This document shows, in pieces, positions 15,715-22,162 of a stretch of DNA of 24,568 nt. Made by a program: the position numbers and the translations under genes. Numbering within the stretch: the first letter of the stretch is position 1; every line of letters begins with the position of its first letter. The DNA is taken from positions 1-24,568 of the forward strand of contig JAITLA010000174.1 of assembly GCA_031278145.1 (NCBI GenBank), in the 5' to 3' direction. The notes under the pieces were generated by a model. The model made no database searches. It was not told the origin of the DNA and saw nothing but the letters and a program-made list of their open reading frames with translations. Source of the DNA: Eubacteriales Family XIII. Incertae Sedis bacterium (lineage in GTDB: Bacteria > Bacillota_A > Clostridia > Peptostreptococcales > Anaerovoracaceae).

Positions 15715-16983
15715 ATGGGAGAAACGAAAAATACGCAACAGTTATACGATGAGCGGCTGAAACGGATTCACGACGCAGTCGCGCTCAAGGAACCGGACAG
15801 GACGCCCATCATTATCCCGGGCACCAACGTATTCGCCAACATTGACGCGGGCTATACTATGGCCGACGTATTGTACGACAATAAAAAAGCCTTGGACGCG
15901 ATCAGAAAATACCTTATTCGGTATGAACCGGATAGCGGCTATGTGAGCGGCACGGGCTTTGAAGGGACCGGTCCCATGCTGGAAAAATCCAAGCTCAAGA
16001 GCGTCCGTTGGGCGGGCATGCCGGGCGACGTCATAAACAAAAACAGCGTTCACCAGTTCATCGAGTACGAAACCTTTTATGACGACGAGTTCAAAGAGGT
16101 GACACGCAATCTGGGCGAGTTTTCCGCCACCAAGTATTTGCCGCGGATATTCGGGCTTCTGGAACCGATGCGGCATTTTGATCTTACCGGAACCCTTCAG
16201 CCTTTTGCGACGGGTTATCTGCCTCTCGGCGCGGCTTTCGCGCGCGATGACGTGCAGGATATGATTCGAGAGCTCGTCGAACTGAACGGCATGTGGAATG
16301 ATTATTTCGCGGAATTGGGCGCGTTTGCCGAAGAAGTGGAAAAAATGGGCTTCCCGATAATGGCGGGCGCGCCGACCTTCTGCGCCTTTGACTTTTACAG
16401 CGATTACCTGCGCGGCACGCTTCTCGCCTCAATGGACATATACGAACATCCGGACGACATCGAGGCGTTTATGCGCGACTATTGCGACAGAACCGTGGAG
16501 AAGATAAAGAAAAACCCGCCCCCCGCGGGACGCTTGGCTTTTATGCCCATGCACAAGGGCATGGACACCTTCCTGAGCGATGCGCATTACGCCAAGTTCT
16601 ATTGGTCTTACCTGCGGCGTTTCGTTGACGCTTGGATTGAGGTCGGCGCCATTCCGTACATATATACGGAAGCCAAATACAGTTCCAGACTCAAGTATTT
16701 GAAAGAATTGCCCAAAGGCAAGACCGTGGTGCATTTTGAGGACGTCGACCCCGTGACGGCCAAGAAAGAACTGGGGGACATCGCGTGTATTTCCGGGTTC
16801 TACCCCGCCAGGTTGCTGACTTGCGGCACGAAACAGCAGGTCGTCGACGAGGCGAAGCGGCTCTTGGATATATGCGCCCCCGGAGGCGGCTTTATCTTCG
16901 ATTTTGACGGCGGGATATACGACAGCAAGAGAGAAAACATGGAAGCCCTGTACGACACCCTCAAAACCCACGGGAAGTATTAA
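15715..16983 (+). CDS. Uroporphyrinogen decarboxylase (URO-D)-family protein, probable methyltransferase type
   Basis: This 422-residue protein belongs to the URO-D/MtaA-like TIM-barrel superfamily. It does not look like true HemE, because it is longer and carries the HKGMDTFLS block (280-288) and CAPGGGF (387-393) seen in anaerobes' URO-D-family proteins of unsettled function. Candidate metal- or substrate-binding residues are Glu319 (YTEAKYSSRL), His340 and Glu342 (VVHFED) and Cys387. In MtaA-type methyl-cobamide:thiol methyltransferases the zinc motif is His-x-Cys; here it is His-x-Glu. The ATG at 15715 has GGGAGG 8 bases upstream; the frame opens 17 codons earlier without a ribosome site. 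It follows the LysR gene by 105 bases and ends at a strong terminator. No corrinoid protein or partner methyltransferase is in the window, so the substrate is open. O- or N-demethylation is only a family-based guess. Confidence 0.8.
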   Translation: MGETKNTQQLYDERLKRIHDAVALKEPDRTPIIIPGTNVFANIDAGYTMADVLYDNKKALDAIRKYLIRYEPDSGYVSGTGFEGTGPMLEKSKLKSVRWAGMPGDVINKNSVHQFIEYETFYDDEFKEVTRNLGEFSATKYLPRIFGLLEPMRHFDLTGTLQPFATGYLPLGAAFARDDVQDMIRELVELNGMWNDYFAELGAFAEEVEKMGFPIMAGAPTFCAFDFYSDYLRGTLLASMDIYEHPDDIEAFMRDYCDRTVEKIKKNPPPAGRLAFMPMHKGMDTFLSDAHYAKFYWSYLRRFVDAWIEVGAIPYIYTEAKYSSRLKYLKELPKGKTVVHFEDVDPVTAKKELGDIACISGFYPARLLTCGTKQQVVDEAKRLLDICAPGGGFIFDFDGGIYDSKRENMEALYDTLKTHGKY

Positions 16984-17029
16984 AGCGCGCGGGTGCTTGG
17001 CGTGTAATGCGTGTAATGCTTGAAACATT

Positions 17030-17068
17030 GCCCCGACCGAACGAAATGTCCGGTCGGGGCGTTTTTTT
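17030..17068 (+). terminator. Rho-independent terminator after the URO-D-family gene
   Basis: GCCCCGACCG (17030-17039), an 11-base loop and CGGTCGGGGC (17051-17060) form a perfect 10-base stem, followed by G and seven Ts. It ends the plus-strand LysR/URO-D unit 47 bases after the stop and separates it from the convergent binding-protein gene. The minus strand has no T run after the stem. Confidence 0.95.
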
Positions 17069-17092
17069 CGGATGGGGCGCGTTTGCGCCCGG

Positions 17093-18376
17093 TCAGTCCT
17101 GCGTGGTTCCCGGGATGATGAACGGTTCGTGGGCGGGGATGGCCGGGAAGGTATCGGAGGCAACGACGACCTTATCGAATTCGTATTTGTCGCCCGGCAC
17201 CCACTGGGTCCCTATCGCGGGCACCTGCATGCACCGATTCGCATTGAAACTGAGATTGCCGAAGACGGTATCGATGTTCGTGTCCAAAATCGACTGCCGC
17301 AAGGCCTCTTTCTCAAGCGTTCCGGCCCGTCCCAAGGCGTCGTACAGAATGTCGTACATGGCGACGTCGTAGCCGATGGAGTAGGGATAGAAGGCCTCGT
17401 TTTCATCCTCCCATTTGTTTGCGATTTCAGTGCATGTCATATCCAAAAGCGGAGAAGAAAACGGGTAGTTCTTGTCCCACAAGGCCGAGAATGTAAGCCC
17501 GTTCCCCGTACCGTCGCCCAAGTTTTCCACAAGGTCCTCATAATGCATGCCCTTGTTGATGGTGCAAACCTTGGGAACATAACCGTACTGGTGGCACTGC
17601 TTCCAGAAAATCGTGAAATCCGGAGTGATCATATCCGCGCAGACAATGTCGCAATCGGCGTCTTTCAGCTTGCTGATCATGCCCGTGAAGTCATTGGTGC
17701 CGATGGTATAAGCGCCCGGATCGAATATCTCGTATCCCGTGTCTTTCAGCAGCCTCGTGTACGCCTCGCGGCCCACGGTGCCGTCTACGTCGGTATCGAA
17801 CACAAAACCCACCTTTTTGTTGGTGTCCAACTTGTCCCACATGTTGATGACGTCGGTGCAGAGCATATCATAGTTGAACTGCATGCCCATCGACCATTCA
17901 TAAGGGCCGCCTTCCAGCCAGGATTCCTCGGGCGAGCCGAACGTAAAGGTGGGAATGCCGTATCGCTCTCCCACGGCCGAAACCGTGTTCGTACCCACCG
18001 GTGTCCATCCGCCCACCAAGATGTCAACCGCATTCTCGGTGGCAAGCTTCGTGGCCGCTTCCACCGCTTTGTTCGAATCGCTTTCCGTATCCGCGTATAT
18101 AACGCGCACAGGCAGTTTCTTTCCGTCGATCTCGATGCCTCCGAGTTCATTGTTGATTTTATCCAAGCACAGAGCCTCCACCCAAGGCGTGGGACCCATG
18201 AAGATTGCAAGAGGCCCTGTCATCGGTGCCGCAAAACCGATTAAAATTTCTTCCTTGCTTGAAGCGTCACCGGTGTTCTCGCTTGCGGCTTGGTCTCCAC
18301 CCGCGCCGCCGCACGCCGTCATGGCAAATAGGAGCAGGATACATACAACCGCTGCCGACAAACCGTTCTTTTTCAT
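17093..18376 (-). CDS. ABC importer substrate-binding lipoprotein (branched-chain amino acid/LivK type)
   Basis: This 427-residue periplasmic-binding-protein family 6 (type I fold) protein captures a small ligand outside the cell for the permease. Residues 1-22 are a lipoprotein signal peptide: MKKN, a hydrophobic stretch, and the lipobox MTAC with Cys22 as lipid anchor. Then EEILIGFAAPMTGPLA starts the first lobe, and ILVGGWTPVGTNTVSAVGERYGIPTFTFGSP is the family's ligand-cleft region. It is rich in Trp, Tyr and Asp. LivK-family proteins bind amino acids, aromatic acids, urea or amides, so the ligand cannot be named. The ATG at 18376 has an AAGGGGG ribosome site. It is the last gene of the liv-like operon, 186 bases after the permease gene, with a small hairpin just before its ribosome site that may stabilise its message. 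Confidence 0.9.
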   Translation of the reverse strand: MKKNGLSAAVVCILLLFAMTACGGAGGDQAASENTGDASSKEEILIGFAAPMTGPLAIFMGPTPWVEALCLDKINNELGGIEIDGKKLPVRVIYADTESDSNKAVEAATKLATENAVDILVGGWTPVGTNTVSAVGERYGIPTFTFGSPEESWLEGGPYEWSMGMQFNYDMLCTDVINMWDKLDTNKKVGFVFDTDVDGTVGREAYTRLLKDTGYEIFDPGAYTIGTNDFTGMISKLKDADCDIVCADMITPDFTIFWKQCHQYGYVPKVCTINKGMHYEDLVENLGDGTGNGLTFSALWDKNYPFSSPLLDMTCTEIANKWEDENEAFYPYSIGYDVAMYDILYDALGRAGTLEKEALRQSILDTNIDTVFGNLSFNANRCMQVPAIGTQWVPGDKYEFDKVVVASDTFPAIPAHEPFIIPGTTQD

Positions 18377-18391
18377 CTTTGACCCCCTTCC

Positions 18392-18407
18392 GCCGCTCCG
18401 CAGCGGC
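18392..18407 (-). promoter_or_regulatory. Short hairpin before the binding-protein ribosome site
   Basis: GCCGCT-N4-AGCGGC is a perfect 6-base stem directly upstream of the AAGGGGG site. It lies in the 186-base gap between the permease and binding-protein genes. Such stems often protect the highly expressed binding-protein part of an operon transcript. The rest of the gap shows no gene and no convincing promoter. Confidence 0.3.
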
Positions 18408-18562
18408 CTGAATTCGACGTTAAAAACAAATCCACGGATTTTGTTCCCATGCTTCGCGAAACGCCGCGAGGACAGCGCGAACGCCGCATGGAAAACGGAA
18501 CTCGATTTTACTCCAAACCTTCACCCCCTTTCATACCCAAAGGCCCTCCCGCGCGCGGTCGC

Positions 18563-19576
18563 TCAACGTCTTCTCCTTGTCGGCCGCTCGTCCGCGTCGA
18601 TTGTTCTTCTGACGGAAAAGAGTTCAAATCCGAACTTGGCGTGCAACGCGCCCATTATGCCTTTGGGCGCAAGCAGGATAACCGCCACCGCTATGGCACC
18701 GAGGGCGATCAAGCTGATTCCGGGGAAATTATATAAGTATTGTCTTAGAATTATATAAATTACGGCGCCGATTATCGGCCCCTCTATGGTTCCGATGCCG
18801 CCGATGACCACTATGAAAACCATGGAAACGGCCCAATCCATGCCGAAAGCGGCACCGGGCTTCACATAGGCGATGTTCAGGTATAAAACGACGCCGACGA
18901 CCGCCATATACGCCGACGAGAACAAAAAGCAAATAAGCTTCGTGCGGTACAGGCGCACGCCTCTCGCCTCTGCGGCACCCGGATTGTCACGCATGGCCAT
19001 AAGCGCCAAACCTATCTTGGAGCGCAGTATGAAGAATACCAAGGCGACCGAAACGACGCCCGTCAAAAATGCACCGCCATACAGCGCGCCCATGGGAATC
19101 TTATAGGCGGCGACGATATTGTACCCGGCGTCGAAATTCACGAAGCTCCAATTGCGGAAGAACACGAGCGCCGATTCCGACACAATCCAAGTGCCGATGG
19201 TGAAGTAGACGCCGCTCAATTTGAAAATGGGGAACGATATGACAAACGCAAACGCCAACGCCACGCCCGCGGCAATCAAAAAGCTCAAAGCGATGTTCTG
19301 GCCGTACACGGTCGTCGTCTTTGCGAGCGTATATGCGCCTATGCCGATGAAAGCCTGTTGTCCCAAGGACACAAGCCCCGAATACCCCGCAAGCAGATTC
19401 CACATCTGCCCAAGCGAAATATGCGAGAATATGAGTATGCCGATACTGACGGCGTAGTCGGAGCCGTAAAGCGGCAATAGGGCCGCTGCGACGACGATAA
19501 GAATCACGCATGACTTTATGCCGGTCAGCCTATTGTTCGAGCCGAGCGCGAAATGCAACGCGCGTTTGAAAGCCAT
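18563..19576 (-). CDS. Branched-chain-type ABC importer permease, LivM-like
   Basis: This 337-residue integral membrane subunit belongs to the LivM family. About nine to ten hydrophobic segments are seen, beginning with IKSCVILIVVAAALLPLYG. The family core GYSGLVSLGQQAFIGIGAYT and the late block GGIGTIEGPIIGAVIYIIL are present; the latter region contacts the ATPases. The RDNPGAAEARGV loop is the LivM cytoplasmic coupling motif. The frame runs on upstream to 20059, but that part overlaps the LivH gene out of frame. The ATG at 19576 was chosen for AGGAGAAAGG just before it and for normal length. It starts 11 bases after the LivH-like stop. The C-terminus is Arg-rich (RPTRRRR). Confidence 0.92.
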   Translation of the reverse strand: MAFKRALHFALGSNNRLTGIKSCVILIVVAAALLPLYGSDYAVSIGILIFSHISLGQMWNLLAGYSGLVSLGQQAFIGIGAYTLAKTTTVYGQNIALSFLIAAGVALAFAFVISFPIFKLSGVYFTIGTWIVSESALVFFRNWSFVNFDAGYNIVAAYKIPMGALYGGAFLTGVVSVALVFFILRSKIGLALMAMRDNPGAAEARGVRLYRTKLICFLFSSAYMAVVGVVLYLNIAYVKPGAAFGMDWAVSMVFIVVIGGIGTIEGPIIGAVIYIILRQYLYNFPGISLIALGAIAVAVILLAPKGIMGALHAKFGFELFSVRRTIDADERPTRRRR

Positions 19577-19587
19577 TGGCCTTTCTC

Positions 19588-20460
19588 CTATTTCCTTGTC
19601 ATATTTCCGAGAAGGCCGCGAGGCCTCAGCGTCAGCAGCACGAGCAGCGTCAGATACCCAACCAAGATTTGAACCCCGGAGCCGAAGAAATAGGCGCCCA
19701 AGAGCTGCGCGACGCCCAGGATAACGCCGCCGAGAAGCGTGCCTACGATGCTGCCCATGCCACCGATGACCACGACGCCGAAAGCGATGATCAGGTAGGA
19801 CATACCCGAGTAGGAATAGAATCCGAACGTCTGTCCCACGAGCAGCCCTCCCACGCTGCCGGTGACCATGGCCAGCCCCATGGTGTATATGTAGGTGCGG
19901 CCGGTGTTGATGCCCATCAGCTCCGCCACGACCGTGTCGCCCGCAGCGGCACGGACGGCGCGCCCGAACAGCGTTTTGCGTATGATGAAATGCAGTATTA
20001 TGACCACCGCCGCGGAAATGACGAAGTTGAGCAGGTACTCGCCCGAGATGACCACCCATCTCGTGTCAACCACGTTGACGCCGGTCACGGGATTTGGGAT
20101 TGACTGGAAATCCGCGCCGAAGATGAGCTGCAGGACGTTCCAGATGATGATGGCGATGCCGAAAGTGACGAGCAAGGCCGGTTCCGCCCCCTTGGCAAGC
20201 ACACGGTTGATGAGAAAGCCTTGCATCAGCCCGCCGATTGCGCTCATGACCAATATGGTCAACAGAAAAGCGACAATGACATTGCCGGACAATTGGCGTG
20301 CAAAAATCATTATAAAGAAAGACGAAAGAATCATCAGGCAACCGTGGGCGATGTTGGTAAGGCCCATAATGCCGAACACCAACGAAAGTCCCACGCCGAT
20401 GGCTGCGTACAAGCCGCCCAGCAATATGCCGGATACCAGCGATTGTATGAACAGTTCCAT
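19588..20460 (-). CDS. Branched-chain-type ABC importer permease, LivH-like
   Basis: This 290-residue LivH-family membrane subunit has about eight hydrophobic segments. It starts MELFIQSLVSGILLGGLYAAIGVGL and contains the family motif GLSLVFGIMGLTNIAHGCLM. The central cytoplasmic loop is IIRKTLFGRAVRAAAGD, with VVAELMGIN (the LivH coupling motif), and the late block is VVIGGMGSIVGTLLGG. It pairs with the LivM-like subunit to form the channel. The ATG at 20460 has AAAGGAA just upstream, and the gene starts 17 bases after the LivF-like stop, so all are one operon. Confidence 0.93.
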   Translation of the reverse strand: MELFIQSLVSGILLGGLYAAIGVGLSLVFGIMGLTNIAHGCLMILSSFFIMIFARQLSGNVIVAFLLTILVMSAIGGLMQGFLINRVLAKGAEPALLVTFGIAIIIWNVLQLIFGADFQSIPNPVTGVNVVDTRWVVISGEYLLNFVISAAVVIILHFIIRKTLFGRAVRAAAGDTVVAELMGINTGRTYIYTMGLAMVTGSVGGLLVGQTFGFYSYSGMSYLIIAFGVVVIGGMGSIVGTLLGGVILGVAQLLGAYFFGSGVQILVGYLTLLVLLTLRPRGLLGNMTRK

Positions 20461-20477
20461 ATGTTCCTTTCCCCGGC

Positions 20478-21203
20478 CTACGCGTATTGATTGATTCCGA
20501 AGTAAGCGTCTTTCACCTCTTTTTCATCCAGCTCGCCCGACGGCCCGCCCATAACCACGCGCCCCTTGACAAGAACGTAGCTGTAATCCGAATAGTCGAG
20601 GCTTCGTTTGACTTCCTGTTCCACCAACACGACGGTCACGCCCGTTTCGTTGACTTCCAAGATGCGGTTATAGATGTCGTTTACCACAACGGGCGCAAGC
20701 CCAAGTGAGATTTCATCGCAGATGAGCAGCCTGGGCTCCGACATCAACGCCCGCGCTATCGCCAGCATCTGCCGTTGCCCGCCGGAAAGGAATGTGGCCA
20801 ACTGGTTCGCTTTTTCCTTGAGCGCGGGGAACAATTCGTAAGCGCGTTCCAACAGGCTGTTCAGTTTCTTGCGCGGACCGGGCAGGAAAGCGCCGAGCAC
20901 CAGATTTTCATAGACGCTCATATCCTCAAAAACGCTGCTGCCCTCGGGCGACAAGGAAATGCCCATGGATACAATGTTGCAAGTGCGCAGACCCAATATA
21001 TCCTTATCTTCGAAGATCACCCTCCCGCTTTGCGCTTTGTTGACGCCCATTATGGTGTTCAACAGGGTGGACTTTCCCTCCCCGTTGGAGCCGATGATGG
21101 AAACTATGGCGCCTTTCGGGAATTGCATCGACAGATCGTAAAGGACCTGAAAATCGCCATAATAAACATTCAGGCCGTCAACCGTCAACAACGCGTCACG
21201 CAT
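20478..21203 (-). CDS. Branched-chain-type ABC importer ATPase, LivF-like
   Basis: This 241-residue ATP-binding subunit has a Walker A GSNGEGKST (39-47), a Q-loop region near SLSPEGSSVFEDMSV, the signature LSGGQRQ, a Walker B LLICDEISLGL and a switch His replaced by VEQE (VVLVEQEV), as is usual in LivF proteins. The PEGSSVF segment corresponds to the LivF PEGRRIF block. The Glu in Walker A (usually GANGAGKST) is unusual but keeps the essential Gly, Lys and Ser/Thr. The start at 21203 overlaps the end of the LivG-like gene by 8 bases, so translation is probably coupled. It powers import together with LivG at the cytoplasmic face. Confidence 0.93.
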   Translation of the reverse strand: MRDALLTVDGLNVYYGDFQVLYDLSMQFPKGAIVSIIGSNGEGKSTLLNTIMGVNKAQSGRVIFEDKDILGLRTCNIVSMGISLSPEGSSVFEDMSVYENLVLGAFLPGPRKKLNSLLERAYELFPALKEKANQLATFLSGGQRQMLAIARALMSEPRLLICDEISLGLAPVVVNDIYNRILEVNETGVTVVLVEQEVKRSLDYSDYSYVLVKGRVVMGGPSGELDEKEVKDAYFGINQYA

Positions 21204-21987
21204 CGCCGTCCCCTTGCCTTTCCACGGGCATTGCGTCGAATTGTTTGCGTCTTCGCCGCGGCGGCTTTCCGGTCACGCCCAAGTATACTTCCTCCACCTC
21301 GCGTGAGGCCATTACGTCCCGAGGAAGACCGCAAAGCATATTCCTTCCCTCGGCAAGCAACATGACACGGTCCGTGCCGTGCAGCATGGTCTGTAATACG
21401 TGCTCTATCCAGATGATGCTGATGCCCGAAGATTTTATCCAAGAGACGATTTCGAGTATCCGCGCCACTTCCGATTCCGTCAGCCCGCCCGCGACCTCGT
21501 CCAACAACAAAACCTCGGGGTTGGACGCCAACGCCATGCCAATCTCCAGCCGTTTGCGGTCAAGCAAACTCAGCTTGCCGGCGAAATCGAATTTCTTGTC
21601 GTCAAGACCGATCCTCGATAGGATTTCGCATACCCTTCGGCTCGCCATCCGCTCGGATTGCCCTCCGCCGAACATTGCTCCGACCAGACTGTTTTCGTAT
21701 GCGGTCATATTCGAGAATGAACGAGGAATTTGAAAAGTGCGTCCAAAGCCGTTCCGCGCACGTTCCGCAACGTCATGCTTCAGTATATTCCGTCCTTTAA
21801 AAACGAGCCGCCCCTTGTCCGGTTTCAATATGCCCGTGATGATATTAAGCATGACGGTCTTCCCGGCGCCGTTGGGTCCGATACAGCCCAAGACTTCGCC
21901 TTCAGCCAGTTCAAAACTGACCGATTTGAGCACCCGGTTGCTTCCGAACGAAACGGCGATGTCCTCCGCCGCCAATATTGCGTTCAA
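21196..21987 (-). CDS. Branched-chain-type ABC importer ATPase, LivG-like
   Basis: This ATP-binding subunit is 263 residues from the preferred start. It has Walker A GPNGAGKTV, a Q-loop and LivG block RTFQIPRSFSNMTAYEN, a diverged signature LSLLDRKRLEIG in place of LSGGQ (a form common in LivG relatives), Walker B LLLDEVAGGL and switch-region IEHVLQTML. The C-terminal extension is PPRRRRKQ. The start is a TTG at 21985-21987, because GGAGGG lies 6-7 bases before it. A GTG ten codons upstream (22017) is in frame but has no ribosome site and would place the site inside the coding region. It is the first gene of the importer operon. Confidence 0.9.
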   Translation of the reverse strand: MNAILAAEDIAVSFGSNRVLKSVSFELAEGEVLGCIGPNGAGKTVMLNIITGILKPDKGRLVFKGRNILKHDVAERARNGFGRTFQIPRSFSNMTAYENSLVGAMFGGGQSERMASRRVCEILSRIGLDDKKFDFAGKLSLLDRKRLEIGMALASNPEVLLLDEVAGGLTESEVARILEIVSWIKSSGISIIWIEHVLQTMLHGTDRVMLLAEGRNMLCGLPRDVMASREVEEVYLGVTGKPPRRRRKQFDAMPVERQGDGDA

Positions 21988-22048
21988 ATTTTGCCCTCCC
22001 TCACGGACAAAGCGCACGCACCCATATCCTTACGTTCCTTGTATGTCC

Positions 22049-22077
22049 ATAGTACAAGTTGCCCGGTAAAAAGTAAA
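22049..22077 (-). promoter_or_regulatory. Predicted promoter of the liv-like operon
   Basis: On the minus strand TTTACT (22072-22077), a 17-base spacer and TACTAT (22049-22054) give a moderate sigma-A-type promoter. The transcription start would be near 22042, about 55 bases before the TTG start of the first ATPase gene. Its imperfect boxes fit dependence on an activator. Confidence 0.5.
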
Positions 22078-22093
22078 ATGGCTTGTTTTCGTT

Positions 22094-22118
22094 ACTCCAT
22101 TCCGTTTGAGAATGGAGT
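22094..22118. promoter_or_regulatory. LysR-type operator dyad upstream of the liv-like promoter
   Basis: ACTCCATTC (22094-22102) and GAATGGAGT (22110-22118) are exact 9-base inverted copies around 7 bases. The core ATTC-N7-GAAT is a T-N11-A LysR-type box. Its centre (22106) is about 64 bases upstream of the start predicted from 22049-22077, the classical activator position. It could instead be a hairpin ending the comEC transcript, whose stop lies 45 bases away, but no T run follows on that strand. Confidence 0.55.
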
Positions 22119-22162
22119 TTGTCCGCAATGCCGGGGCAAGGCGGAGATGTCTCCGTTCCATC

